64,000 bases of DNA, taken from positions 51,221 to 115,220 of the forward strand of contig NZ_QPEP01000014.1 in assembly GCF_003577475.1 (NCBI RefSeq), given 5' to 3'. Below are positions 46,342 through 56,331 of this stretch, in pieces (positions within the stretch are counted from its first letter, which is position 1; each line of letters starts with the position of its first letter). The DNA comes from Salinibius halmophilus (GTDB lineage: Bacteria; Pseudomonadota; Gammaproteobacteria; Pseudomonadales; Natronospirillaceae). The notes below the pieces were generated by a model that had not been told where the DNA came from, did no database searches, and saw only the letters and a program-made list of their open reading frames with translations. Made by a program: the position numbers and the translations under genes.

Positions 46342-47612
46342 AGCGACTGAACTTCGTACCCAGCGCTCGCCAAACCTGGCTATGGTTAGCCTGCGCCGTG
46401 AGTGTATTTTTACTGGAGCTGCTAGCACTGCGCCCCGTCGCACTGGTGTTACTCAGCCTAGTGGGGCTGGCCGCCCTAGCCGACTTACTGGCTGGCTGGC
46501 AACTGCCGTCTGTAAGTTGGCATCGACAACTGCCACCAACGTTAATTCGTGGCAGACAAGGTGAGGTGAGCCTGACGCTGGTAAACGAAAGTAACAGCAA
46601 ATGGCAGGTGCGCTTGTTGGATAACCTGCCCAACGCCCTATTAGCGGATGTACCGGTTGAGCAATGCGAGTTGACCCAATCACAAACCTTCCGCTATACC
46701 GTGCAGCCTTGGCAGCGGGGGGATTATCAGCTAGACAAGGTATATAGCCAATGGGCTAGCCCGCTAAAACTCTGGTGGCGCGCCCGCCAAGACAGCGTAC
46801 CGGCAACCATTCGTGTGGTACCCAATGCCCTAGCCACCGCCAGCCAACTGCCTGGCATTGCCCTGCGCCGTGCTGGCGCATTGCGTCAGCGCCGCCAAGG
46901 CAATGGTACAGAGTTCCTCCAGCTGCGCGATTGGCAACAAGGCGAATCGGCGCGCCAAATCGACTGGAAAGCCAGCGCCCGCCGCCACCGCTTGATTGCC
47001 AAAGAAACCGAAGTAGAACGTGATCAGCAGTTGATATTCTTGCTCGACACCGGCCCTGCCATGTCTTACCGCGACGAGCACAGCAGCCTGCTCGACCACG
47101 CCTTGGATGCGGCGTTATTTATTGCCAGCGACGCCATGAAACATGGCGACGCCGTTGGCGTTGCCAGCAGCAACCTCTGGATAGCCCCACAAGCCGGACG
47201 CAAAGGCTTAGTACAAATTGCCGATCAATGCAGTCAACTGCAAACCCAAGAAAGTGGCAGCGACCTCTACAGCGCCGCCCAAACCATAGTGCAGCACAGC
47301 CGCCGTGGCACCATGGTGATCATTTTGACCAGTGGCGAGCAAAGTAGCGAGCTACTCACCAGCGCCCAAACTTTGCTTGAGCAAAACCACCACAAAGTCA
47401 TGATGGCTGCCCTCGATAATCCAGAACTAGCAGGCATGATTGAAACAGCCGACAACATGGACGACATCCGCACCGCCCTATCGCTCGCCAGCGACCGGCG
47501 CCAGCAAATCGACCAACTGAGCCAACGCAGCAACCTAGTACACAGCGACCCCAAAACCTTCGCCGTCAAACTACTCGCCCAATGGCAAGTATTCAGAGCG
47601 AATGCGAGGTAG
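46338..47612 (+). CDS. DUF58 domain protein
   Basis: 424 residues, last gene of the operon. Two N-terminal helices (about 12-50), a beta-rich segment, then the DUF58 signature LRDWQQGESARQIDWKASARR and a VWA-like half (IFLLDTGPAMSYRD, near residue 235, with a partly altered DxSxS metal-adhesion site). Partner of the MoxR ATPase. Repeat elements begin right after the stop. Confidence 0.92.
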   Translation: MKRLNFVPSARQTWLWLACAVSVFLLELLALRPVALVLLSLVGLAALADLLAGWQLPSVSWHRQLPPTLIRGRQGEVSLTLVNESNSKWQVRLLDNLPNALLADVPVEQCELTQSQTFRYTVQPWQRGDYQLDKVYSQWASPLKLWWRARQDSVPATIRVVPNALATASQLPGIALRRAGALRQRRQGNGTEFLQLRDWQQGESARQIDWKASARRHRLIAKETEVERDQQLIFLLDTGPAMSYRDEHSSLLDHALDAALFIASDAMKHGDAVGVASSNLWIAPQAGRKGLVQIADQCSQLQTQESGSDLYSAAQTIVQHSRRGTMVIILTSGEQSSELLTSAQTLLEQNHHKVMMAALDNPELAGMIETADNMDDIRTALSLASDRRQQIDQLSQRSNLVHSDPKTFAVKLLAQWQVFRANAR

Positions 47613-47621
47613 ATGCCTACT

Positions 47622-47845
47622 AGGCTTGTAAATCACGAGCGCGCGAGTGTTTGCAGACACGATGTGGCACCCAACAACCCCACTAACCCACGTTGCCCGA
47701 CGCAAAAACACGCGTCGTACAACCTACGCTTGGGAAACAACAACCCCAGCGATACATGTCCGCAAGCGAATCATGCTCCTGCGATTCGCCCTTACGGACA
47801 TCCTTGTCCGCAAACATTCGCTGCGCGAATGATTTACGGACCTAC
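47622..47845. repeat. 178-bp-family repeat element, copy with internal expansion
   Basis: Degraded left end (CTTGTAAATCACGAGCGCGC), then GTTTGCAGACACGATGTGGCAC, the shared hairpin CGACGC-(8 nt)-GCGTCG with GTACAACCTACG, and the right end GCGAATGATTTACGGACCTAC. A GTCCGCAAGCGAATCATGC stretch is inserted. Short open frames across it are not genes. Confidence 0.75.
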
Positions 47846-47852
47846 GAAGTTT

Positions 47853-48185
47853 GTAGGTCTGTAAATCACGAGCGTGCGAGTGTTTGCAGACACGACGTGG
47901 CACCGAATAACCCCACCAACCCACGTTGCCCGACGCAAAAACACGCGTCGTACAACCTACGATGGGGTTTGGAAAATAATGATGGCGGCGATACATGTCC
48001 GCAAGCGAATCATGCTCCTGCGTGCGGCACGGTCTGGGCTGTGACTAGCATCCCTGCTGTGTGTTCCAGCCATGCCATCCATGGCATGTCGTTCATCACT
48101 TCAAACGCAGTGCGTTTGATTGCTGCGCAACCGTTCTTCACCCTTGTCCGCAAACATCCGCTGCGCGAATGATTTACGGACCTAC
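47853..48185. repeat. 178-bp-family repeat element, second copy with the 198-bp inverted segment
   Basis: Begins GTAGGTCTGTAAATCACGAG, contains CGACGC/GCGTCG and ACAACCTAC, and continues into the segment at 47989-48186 that is repeated in inverted orientation at 63789-63986. It ends GATTTACGGACCTAC. Inner palindromes include CAAACGC-agt-GCGTTTG and CATGCCAT-cc-ATGGCATG. Confidence 0.75.
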
Positions 48186-48186
48186 G
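47989..48186 (+). repeat. 198-bp long inverted repeat, left copy
   Basis: Reading against the reverse complement of 63789-63986 I find about three mismatches and no gaps over 198 bp (one G/A near GCTGT[G/A]ACTAGC and two near CTTCAC). The right copy is in the opposite orientation about 15.6 kb away. Confidence 0.85.
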
Positions 48187-48216
48187 AAGCATTGCAATGT
48201 TTTGGCGAGGCGGTTT

Positions 48217-49296
48217 TTACTCAACAAATACTTCCACAACCCGCTCAAGCTCTGCTTGGCCACCGGTGGCATCACCCATGGCTATGGCTTGAATACGCGC
48301 ATTGTCGATGCCTACTTGCACTAAATAATCGCGCACGGCGGCAACACGGAACTCAGACATATACTGGTTGGTTTCAGCATCCGGCCAGTCTGCGGCGTAG
48401 CCAATTAACACTACGGTGGCAGTGGGTTGTTCAACTAGGAAGTCAGCAAGCTGCTGCACCTGCTGTTGACCAGGCAGTTGACGCGATTGCTCGGCAAACT
48501 CAATGCGCTGGTCCTCGAACACGGGGTCAGGCTCAATTACCGGTTCTGGCGCTTCAATTGGCTCTGCTGGTGGTTCAACTATTGGTTCGACCAGTGTCTC
48601 AGCTACCGGTTCAACTGTCGCTTCTACTTCAGGCATAGGCTCAGCAACTGGCTGCTCAGCCCAGCCAGCAAATGGTCGCCATTGCACACCTACACTGGCG
48701 ACTTGCACGATTTCATCATCAAGGCCATAAGCCTGCCATGCACCTGTTACCGACCATTGCTGGCTAATTTGATAGCCCACAATTGGTGAAAACAGCCAAC
48801 CAAACTGTTCTTGCTCGTGTTTGGCAACCTGTTCATCAGCATTGCTTAACGAATAGCTTTGCTGCCAATACGTTGGGCCTGCGCTAACCCCAAGCGAGAG
48901 CTTAGGCACGAACGCATTGGTGGCAACCTGCAGTGCTAAGGCGGCACCGCGGCCCGATTCTGGGTGCACCAGAGCCATAGCATCGTAAAAATCTTGCTGT
49001 TCAGCTTGTGGAACGTTGGCGCTGTAATCAAGATTGACCGCCCCTAAATCGAAATACGACAAACTTGAGGCAACAGTCAATGAGTCGGCGGTTAGCCAGT
49101 CGTAGCCAACACCTAGTTGCCAAGCGAAGCGTTGGTTGGTAACCGCATCCACCGCTGCGCCCAGTTCATCTGCTTGGGTATCGTAATCACTGCTAGTCAA
49201 CGCCATGGCATAACCGGCATCGCCGGTTAGCCAAAGGTTATCAAGCGCTAGCGCTGGGGTGACCGCGGCAACTGTTATAAGCATTAGCTTTTTCAT
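48217..49296 (-). CDS. OmpA-family outer-membrane protein
   Basis: 359 residues. Signal peptide (MKKLMLITVAAVTPALA), a predicted beta-barrel (about 20-225), a Pro/Glu/Val-rich linker (PEVEATVEPVAETLVEP and similar, about 230-270), and a C-terminal OmpA-like peptidoglycan-binding domain (FRVAAVRDYLVQVGIDNARI). The ATG at 49296 has GGAGGT upstream and overlaps the stop of the giant surface-protein gene (ATGA), so both are made from one message. Likely it anchors the envelope or helps present the giant protein. Confidence 0.85.
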   Translation of the reverse strand: MKKLMLITVAAVTPALALDNLWLTGDAGYAMALTSSDYDTQADELGAAVDAVTNQRFAWQLGVGYDWLTADSLTVASSLSYFDLGAVNLDYSANVPQAEQQDFYDAMALVHPESGRGAALALQVATNAFVPKLSLGVSAGPTYWQQSYSLSNADEQVAKHEQEQFGWLFSPIVGYQISQQWSVTGAWQAYGLDDEIVQVASVGVQWRPFAGWAEQPVAEPMPEVEATVEPVAETLVEPIVEPPAEPIEAPEPVIEPDPVFEDQRIEFAEQSRQLPGQQQVQQLADFLVEQPTATVVLIGYAADWPDAETNQYMSEFRVAAVRDYLVQVGIDNARIQAIAMGDATGGQAELERVVEVFVE

Positions 49297-52200
49297 GCGC
49301 GACCTCCACGACGATTCGCCACAAACATAAGTAGGAACAGCACCCAAAGCACTGGGTTAAACGCACCGGTTTGAGTTGTATTTGAGCCCGACACTGACAC
49401 CACATTGGCCGTGCTCACGCCACCTGGGTCAACAATTGCCCCGTTAGCAATACCGTCGGCGTCGTTGGCGCCACCGTCTTGCAAGGTTAGTTGCACACAG
49501 TAGTAGCCTTCAACTAAGCCTGGTTGCCAAACATCGCCACCCGGCGGTGGGCATACGCCCAGCGTACCTGGCGCCGAATGCAACGCATTGTAGGCATCTT
49601 CAACAAACAGCCGCCAAGCACCATTAATGAACTTACGGTACACCGCCTCAGCAGGAATAGCTTGAGTTTGCGGCACCACCACCTGCACCGACTGACCGAC
49701 CGTTGGTAGCTCTTTGATTTCGAAGTCAACAATGCTGCCGGTATTGGTGAAGAATTCGTCATCCAGTAGAGCATCATTATTAGCGATATCGGCATCGCTC
49801 AAGCGTGCACCGCCTTTTTCTGACAGCAGAGAATTAGCACCCAAGTTGCACTTCACACCCGGCTGGCATTCAACCAGAAACTGCTCCGACTCGACCGCTA
49901 CCTGCTGCAGAATATTGCGCTCGGCAATGGCATCCAGATAGTCGGGAATACCATCGCGGTCTGTATCGCCGGCGCCTTCGTCGGCGTCATTAATGCCGTC
50001 TCCATCTTGGTCGGAACCTGTTGGTAGCGCAGTTGGTTCTGCGACCACTTTAAAGAATACGCTCTCACTGCGACGCGCCCCGGCGCTGTCGGTCACCTCC
50101 ACAGCCACACGATATGCGCCCAGTTCCAGCGTATTTGGGTCGATGGTCAGCAACGAGTCATCACCATCACTGTCCAATTTCGCAGCATTATTAAGCTGCC
50201 AGAGATAGCTGTAAGTGTCCTCATTGTTTGGGTCGTTTGGGTCGACAACAGTCGCTTGCACACTGATATCACCGCCATCTTGCGTTGCTTCAATGGTTGT
50301 AACCGCGTTCTGCGTCACCGATAAGGACACCTGCGGCGCGACGTTTTCTTCAGTAATCGTGATTTGCTGATTAAACTTGGCGCCTAGGCTTACCTGCTCG
50401 CTCTCTTGCAAGGTCACCACAAGCGTTTCGTTGGCTTCGGGGACATCGTCTGCCGTAATGCTAACAGCGGTTGCCACCTCGGTTGTGCCATCAAACTCAA
50501 ATTCACCCGCCACCAGATTGTGGTCTTCAGTGCTCGCGGTTGACTGTTCGCCAATCACAAACGGTACTATGACTGGGTAACTTGGTGCTTCGCCATTCAG
50601 AATGGCCGTCACCGGCACCTGGCTGCCCTCAAATGCGATTAGATCTGGCGCTAGTGATACCAGCGGCCAAACATCAACTTGCTGCACAACCGTTACATCA
50701 CCTGCTAACACCCATTCAACTTGATGACGACCCGGTTTGAGGTTTAGTTGGCCGTTTTTCATGCCAGTAATACTAAGGTTGTTGGTCAGCTCAGTACCTG
50801 CCGTGGCAAACAGTTCATTGAGTGCCTGCGTTTGTGCTTCAGCATTGGCATCAGCTGCCAAGCCCAGTAGCTGGGCTTGGTTCAGCGATGTAATAATGCC
50901 AGTAGCCGACAAGCTAACGCTTGGTATATCCACCACGCGCACGGTTAACTCAAACTCTGGCAAGGTTGATTGAGCTATGCCATCACTCACCACAAGTTCA
51001 ATGGATATGACACCGGCATCGGTAGCCGAAGGCGTGCCTGTTAGCGCACCGGAGCTTGTATCAAGCGTTAGCCATTCTGGTAAATCTGACGCTGAGACCG
51101 CTAGCGTGTCGCCGTCAACGTCGCTAATGGTTGGCACAAACTCATACGGCACACCGGCGTATGCCAAGGTTGATGGTGTTCCAGAAATCAGCGGTGCATC
51201 ATTGGTGTTACTGACCGTAATAGTAAAGCTTTGCGTGTCGGTTGCATCGCTGCTGTCGGTCGCTACCAGCACCACATTATGAGTGCCTAGATGGTCATTG
51301 GTTGGGGTACCACTTAACACGCCAGTTGCGCCATTGAACGTTAACCAACTTGGTAGCGTGGTGGCCGATATACTAACCGTATCACCGGTATCCTCATCGC
51401 TTGCTGTCAGCGTGTAAGTGTAAGCACTGTCTTCGGTGGCGGCAGTAACGGCTATTGAGGTAATCACTGGCACATCGTTCGTGTTGCTGACCGTAACAGT
51501 AAAGCTTTGCGTGTCGGTTGCGTTGTCGCTGTCTGTGGCCACCAGCACCACATTATGAGTGCCTACATGATCGTTCGTTGGCGTACCACTTAGCACACCC
51601 GTGCTGGCATTAAAGCTTAACCAGTCTGGCACGGTCGTGGCCGATAGCGTCACTGTGTCACCATCATCCACATCCGTTGCCGTCAGGGTGTAGCTGTAAG
51701 CACTGTCTTCTGTGGCGGCGGTCACAGCAGTGGAGGTAATCTCTGGCGCATCGTTAGTGTTAGACACTGCAATGGTAAAGCTTTGCGTATCGGTTGCATC
51801 GCTGCTGTCGGTCGCTACCAGTACTACATTATGAGTGCCCATATGGTCATTGGTTGGCGTACCACTTAGCACACCCGTGCTGGCATTGAAGCTTAACCAG
51901 TCTGGCAAGGTCGTGGCCGATAGCGTCACTGTGTCGCCATCGTCTGCATCCGTTGCTGTCAGCGTATAGCTGTACGCACTGTCCTCGGTGGCTGTAGTTA
52001 TGGCAGTGGAGGTGATCTCTGGCGTATCATTAACCGCTGTCACATCAATGGTCAGTGTCGACGAAGATGCACTGTACTCTGTGCCGTCATTAACGCTGAA
52101 GGTAAAGCTGGCGTAGGCACTGCCATTTTCATTGTCTGCAGGCGAAAATTGCAAGTCACCATTGTTTATCTGAGAAGCTGTGACCTCATCGTTCACATTT

Positions 52201-55200
52201 ATGGCGTTGCCGTCGAGCGTCAAGCTACCCGCACCCGTTACAGCGTCAATGCGTACTTTTGCCAGCGTATCATTATCATCGTCGCTGTAATTAAAGTCGG
52301 CCGCACTAAAGGTGTAAGCCGTATCTTCATCGATCGTGACGGTATTGTCGGAGCTTGTAGGGGCCGTATTCACAATACCACTGAGCACACTACTACTAGC
52401 GCTACTTAACCCACCTGAGCTGGCCCGTAGATTAAAGTTTTCTGTGCTGCCGCCTGCGGCGGTATAGGTGATCTCCATGCCCGAGAAGGTGGCGACGCCT
52501 GACGAAGGCGTAACGGTTACCGTATTGGCAGAACCATCCTGATCGCTGGTTACCGACATGGTGGCTAAGCCTGCACCATTGACCTCGGCCAGTGTGATAT
52601 CCGTACTGTAGCCGGTATCCACTACATTATTGGCGTCTTGTGCCGACACCACAGGCACTGTAGTTAAGGTGGTGGCCTCACCGCTGTTTACGGACAGCGG
52701 CGCAGGCTGGGTATCAAACACCAATTGGGTAGCAACCACATCCGAGGTCACCGCATTGGCATTTACCGTGGGTAAATTGGTATCGGTGCTGTTTTCATCG
52801 TTGGCGGTAAGGGTAAAGCTTTGTTGGTCGGCGGTAGCGGTGTAAATCACATTGGTAAAGGTCGCCACACCGGATACCGCGGCCACATCCACATCACCAC
52901 TTAAGCTTCCGGCACTGCCTTCCATTAGCGCAATGGTTTCGGCAAAGTCCGTATCCGTATTGCCAACGGCGTCTTGCGCCGTTACCACAGGTTGAGTGGT
53001 CAGGCTGTTACCCGATACAGAGCCTGCAGGCTGAGTGGTAAAGGTCATTTGCGTTGCGGTGATATCCACCGTCGAGCCAGTGCCATTGGTAACCGGCGAG
53101 GTTGAGCCCATCTGGGTACCAGCGCCGCCCACCGTAACATCCGTATCGCCATCCAGCGAAAGAATAAAGGTATGTCCGTCGGTCAGGTTGGTATTGTCGT
53201 TGTAATAGGCATTGATGGTGTAAGTTTCACTGCCACCATTGGCAATGGAAATAGATAAGCCACTAAAGGTGATGGTATCGGCAACCGCATTATAAGTGCC
53301 GGTAACATTAGCTACATCTGGGCCATTGAGACGCCAGATTACCTGACCGCGCTCAGCATCGGTTGAGGTGCCTGAGACATTGACCACAATCTCACTGACG
53401 GTCATGGCAAGGCCATCACTATTACCGCCGTCACTGAGAGTAAAGTCAAACACATCTACCGCTTCGCCGACCGTATCAATGGTGGATTCCAGACCAACAG
53501 GCTCTGTCACTATTGCAGATGCGGTGAGACTGCCGTCGGTATCCGGCGAATCCGTGGTAAAGCTCTGCACACCACCATAGCTCGTGCCAACAGAGTTGGT
53601 GGCATAAGCTTGATAATAATAGGTAGTTGCGTTGTTAAGGCCGGAAACGTTTTCGGCAAAACTGCCGGTGCCGGAACCATCGGGGACATCCGTCACCCCG
53701 CTTTCGCCTAGCTGTGGCGTGGTATCCGTGCTGGAATAGACAAAGCCCCGTGCACTGACAGCAGCGCCTCCATCATTTGTAACGTTGCCACTGATCGAAG
53801 CACTGCTTAAGCCAACGCTACTTGCTGCAGAAGTGGTCAGTGATGGGGTTGATGTTGCGACCGGAACGCCAACCTCAATATTGTTAAAAGAATGCTCTGT
53901 AGAAGACTGATCCCCAACATAACCACCACCACTAATATAAACACGTACTTCATCAACATTTTGGAAAGAAGCATTCAGCGTAATTGTCATAGGGTCGTAA
54001 TTTGCGTCAAAACCGTTAAAGGTTTGTGTGGCTACCTCAGTCCCATCTCGGTACCCTTTAATAGTATTAGTAAATAATGAGCTTTCCCCCCAGTTATAAT
54101 ACTTAAAAGATATAAGGCGAAATTCGCTGCTATCGCTTGAACGAATTAGAAAACCCTTGGAACCACCATTGTTGGGGTTTGTTAAAGCGGAATACGTACC
54201 ATCATTGCTGCCTAAAAATGATGCGCTGTCTTTCCATTCTAGATTCGCATCTTTTGTTCCATTCATGTGTGAAATCATGAATAGTTCGAAGTTGATATCT
54301 GATACATTCAGAGAACCGCCCTCACCATCAGTAGCTGTGTCATCCGAGCTGATATCCGAATCGCTTGTAAAGATTAACGTAGGATTCGAGCTTAATAATA
54401 CCTCACTCACATCCGTCACCGAAATGGTGATGTCTTGCGTGGTGGTATTGTTAGAACTTTCGCCATCATCGGCCGTTACCGTGACTTGGTATTGGTTGTT
54501 TTGGTCGGCATCGGCCGGATTCTCAAAATCGGGAGTCGTTACAAATCGTAGCTCCCCGTTATTGGTATCAATGGTAAAATCGGAGGCATCGGTGCCCGAT
54601 AAACTGTACGTAACATTGGCGTCGTTTGCGCCCCCATCGCCATCGTTAGCATTAACATCCAATACTACTGTGCTAGTGGCTGTATTTTCTGCTATTGAAG
54701 CGGTTGAAGTTGAAGTAAAGGTAGGTGGATTATTTGGAGCTACACTGACCGGTGTAGCGGTAAAGTTTTCGATTTGGAAGTTTTGAGTAGTTCTATTGAT
54801 TGAAATTACAAACTCAGCGACGCCATTAAGTGGTAATGAGGGTGTAGCTTCAAAGAAGTCAAAAACTGACGTAGGAGAGGTCCCTAGTTGCTTATCATTA
54901 GCAAGAGTTAATCGATATATTTCAACACCATTAGAGTTCTTAAACTCTACAGTTGAACCGGCTGGGGATGTTTCAGGAGTGAAAGAGCTAATTCGAATGT
55001 CTTGTATAGCAAAAGATGTTGCATTGTTCCCGTCAACCTTAATAGTAAATATATTATTACTCTGGCTTGAAGAGTAAATTCGGGTACCGTCAAACGTGGC
55101 ATTATTAGACACTACAAAGTATGGCGAGTTTACTCTTTTAAAGCCCGTTCCTCCTGAGTCCGGCGAGCCTAAGCCTGCAAAATTGTATGTCGTAGAGGAA

Positions 55201-55919
55201 AGCAAGTTGAAATATTTGTTATCTAGCCTAATTGGCTCAAGCAGTTCAAAGTTAATATAAGAATGCTCCAACACCCAATCCCCACCTAATTCGGCGGCTC
55301 CAGTTTTATTAGTTGAAGCTGCAATTTGGGGCGTAGTGCTATGGCGTAACTGTTCAATAAACTCACTACCTGCCTCACCCTGGGCTAAGTTGCAGGCGTA
55401 AAGCAGTAAGCTACCGTCGTCGCCTAAAACACGCTGCAACCCTGCCGTCAGGGTGTGGTGTTGGGCTAAGGTGTCTGAGGTGAGTTGGTCACCGGCCAGG
55501 CGCAGTTCACCCGGCGCACCGTGAGAAAAAATATGTACGGCATCAAATTGTGAGTGGCTGTTTATCTTGTCGGCGAGTGTTGAGGGCGTATCGCTATCGG
55601 ACAGTCGAATAATATGCGTTTGAGGGCTAAAGGCTGACGCGAGCACCTCTGGGTCTTGCACATCATGGTCAATAATGACCAACTCGCGTTTGTTGACCTC
55701 GCTGCTTTGCGAGGGAGTGTTATTTAAACCATTATTACCGCTCTCATCGTGAACATCGGTTGCTATGCTGTCAGCTTCCGCCGCACCATGCTGCGTGGAG
55801 GCAATCGTTGGGGTCGAGTACAAACCAGACGCGGCTAAAGCCGGTGTGGCCAGCAACAGGCTAAAGACGATCGAACACGCAACATTCAGAGTGTTGGCAT
55901 TAAAAATTGCCTGTTTCAT
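49293..55919 (-). CDS. Giant surface protein: DUF4347, cadherin/Ig-like repeats, choice-of-anchor U, C-terminal sorting helix
   Basis: 2208 residues from the ATG at 55919 (GGGAGGTG upstream; the frame opens at 55994). Signal peptide (cleavage near ALA-AS, about residue 30); DUF4347 (about 60-210; HIFSHGAPGELRL, LLLYACNLAQGE); cadherin-like domain (about 400-505); fibronectin-like and Ig-like domains; three near-identical He_PIG-type repeats of 92 residues plus a fourth divergent one; Calx-beta-like and PKD-like domains; a TSP3-like DQDGDGINDADEGAGDTDRD; choice-of-anchor U region (GGDVWQPGLVEGYYCVQLTL, DGGANDADGIANG); then a single helix and basic tail (VLWVLFLLMFVANRRGGRA) like CTERM sorting signals. 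Probably a secreted or surface adhesin. Confidence 0.88.
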   Translation of the reverse strand: MKQAIFNANTLNVACSIVFSLLLATPALAASGLYSTPTIASTQHGAAEADSIATDVHDESGNNGLNNTPSQSSEVNKRELVIIDHDVQDPEVLASAFSPQTHIIRLSDSDTPSTLADKINSHSQFDAVHIFSHGAPGELRLAGDQLTSDTLAQHHTLTAGLQRVLGDDGSLLLYACNLAQGEAGSEFIEQLRHSTTPQIAASTNKTGAAELGGDWVLEHSYINFELLEPIRLDNKYFNLLSSTTYNFAGLGSPDSGGTGFKRVNSPYFVVSNNATFDGTRIYSSSQSNNIFTIKVDGNNATSFAIQDIRISSFTPETSPAGSTVEFKNSNGVEIYRLTLANDKQLGTSPTSVFDFFEATPSLPLNGVAEFVISINRTTQNFQIENFTATPVSVAPNNPPTFTSTSTASIAENTATSTVVLDVNANDGDGGANDANVTYSLSGTDASDFTIDTNNGELRFVTTPDFENPADADQNNQYQVTVTADDGESSNNTTTQDITISVTDVSEVLLSSNPTLIFTSDSDISSDDTATDGEGGSLNVSDINFELFMISHMNGTKDANLEWKDSASFLGSNDGTYSALTNPNNGGSKGFLIRSSDSSEFRLISFKYYNWGESSLFTNTIKGYRDGTEVATQTFNGFDANYDPMTITLNASFQNVDEVRVYISGGGYVGDQSSTEHSFNNIEVGVPVATSTPSLTTSAASSVGLSSASISGNVTNDGGAAVSARGFVYSSTDTTPQLGESGVTDVPDGSGTGSFAENVSGLNNATTYYYQAYATNSVGTSYGGVQSFTTDSPDTDGSLTASAIVTEPVGLESTIDTVGEAVDVFDFTLSDGGNSDGLAMTVSEIVVNVSGTSTDAERGQVIWRLNGPDVANVTGTYNAVADTITFSGLSISIANGGSETYTINAYYNDNTNLTDGHTFILSLDGDTDVTVGGAGTQMGSTSPVTNGTGSTVDITATQMTFTTQPAGSVSGNSLTTQPVVTAQDAVGNTDTDFAETIALMEGSAGSLSGDVDVAAVSGVATFTNVIYTATADQQSFTLTANDENSTDTNLPTVNANAVTSDVVATQLVFDTQPAPLSVNSGEATTLTTVPVVSAQDANNVVDTGYSTDITLAEVNGAGLATMSVTSDQDGSANTVTVTPSSGVATFSGMEITYTAAGGSTENFNLRASSGGLSSASSSVLSGIVNTAPTSSDNTVTIDEDTAYTFSAADFNYSDDDNDTLAKVRIDAVTGAGSLTLDGNAINVNDEVTASQINNGDLQFSPADNENGSAYASFTFSVNDGTEYSASSSTLTIDVTAVNDTPEITSTAITTATEDSAYSYTLTATDADDGDTVTLSATTLPDWLSFNASTGVLSGTPTNDHMGTHNVVLVATDSSDATDTQSFTIAVSNTNDAPEITSTAVTAATEDSAYSYTLTATDVDDGDTVTLSATTVPDWLSFNASTGVLSGTPTNDHVGTHNVVLVATDSDNATDTQSFTVTVSNTNDVPVITSIAVTAATEDSAYTYTLTASDEDTGDTVSISATTLPSWLTFNGATGVLSGTPTNDHLGTHNVVLVATDSSDATDTQSFTITVSNTNDAPLISGTPSTLAYAGVPYEFVPTISDVDGDTLAVSASDLPEWLTLDTSSGALTGTPSATDAGVISIELVVSDGIAQSTLPEFELTVRVVDIPSVSLSATGIITSLNQAQLLGLAADANAEAQTQALNELFATAGTELTNNLSITGMKNGQLNLKPGRHQVEWVLAGDVTVVQQVDVWPLVSLAPDLIAFEGSQVPVTAILNGEAPSYPVIVPFVIGEQSTASTEDHNLVAGEFEFDGTTEVATAVSITADDVPEANETLVVTLQESEQVSLGAKFNQQITITEENVAPQVSLSVTQNAVTTIEATQDGGDISVQATVVDPNDPNNEDTYSYLWQLNNAAKLDSDGDDSLLTIDPNTLELGAYRVAVEVTDSAGARRSESVFFKVVAEPTALPTGSDQDGDGINDADEGAGDTDRDGIPDYLDAIAERNILQQVAVESEQFLVECQPGVKCNLGANSLLSEKGGARLSDADIANNDALLDDEFFTNTGSIVDFEIKELPTVGQSVQVVVPQTQAIPAEAVYRKFINGAWRLFVEDAYNALHSAPGTLGVCPPPGGDVWQPGLVEGYYCVQLTLQDGGANDADGIANGAIVDPGGVSTANVVSVSGSNTTQTGAFNPVLWVLFLLMFVANRRGGRA
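51198..52025 (-). repeat. Three tandem 276-bp coding repeats in the giant surface protein
   Basis: The landmark AAAGCTTTGCGT recurs at 51225, 51501 and 51777, an exact 276-bp (92-codon) period. Each unit encodes an Ig-like domain containing TATEDSAYSYTLTA and GVLSGTPTNDH. High nucleotide identity favours copy-number change by recombination. Confidence 0.9.
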
Positions 55920-56115
55920 GACACCTCCCAGGTTTAACTGCCAATCATCGAACCACGTTGTATTCGCCCTGCTAGCACACCAATATTTTCCCAAATCAAC
56001 CCCCTATGAGCACCGTTAAACGAACAGCGAATAATGCTCACTTTTCGACCACAAGCAACACGGGAAAACGAGTTTTTTTTTGCTTACCGCACGGAGGAAC
56101 AAAGAAGAATCATGC

Positions 56116-56131
56116 TGCCAATTTATTGGCA
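56116..56131. promoter_or_regulatory. Perfect 16-bp palindrome upstream of the giant surface-protein gene
   Basis: TGCCAAT-tt-ATTGGCA, 14 bp from the CRP site. Possible operator for an unidentified regulator. Apart from this and the CRP site I see no gene or clear element in 55920-56280. Confidence 0.4.
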
Positions 56132-56144
56132 TAGAAATTGTCTT

Positions 56145-56160
56145 TGTGATTTGGATCACA
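56145..56160. promoter_or_regulatory. Probable CRP-cAMP binding site
   Basis: TGTGATTTGGATCACA: exact TGTGA-N6-TCACA core with flanking T/A. It lies about 225 bp upstream of the giant surface-protein ATG, suggesting that carbon status controls the surface-protein/OmpA operon. Confidence 0.6.
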
Positions 56161-56331
56161 ATTATTTGAGGCCAGCGCACTCTGGGAATTTACACGACTA
56201 ATGGGGCAAAAAAGTCATTTTTCCGACGCTACACCGTGAGATTCCAACCCGAATCGGCCCAAGCAAGCCGTAACCTAAAGTTTACGTTTTTTCGATAGGT
56301 AAGTTTTTGTAGGACTGTAAATCACCAGGTT

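Noticed and set aside
56007..56130. 41-codon plus-strand frame upstream of the giant surface-protein gene
   Set aside because: No ribosome site and it lies in the regulatory region beside the CRP site.
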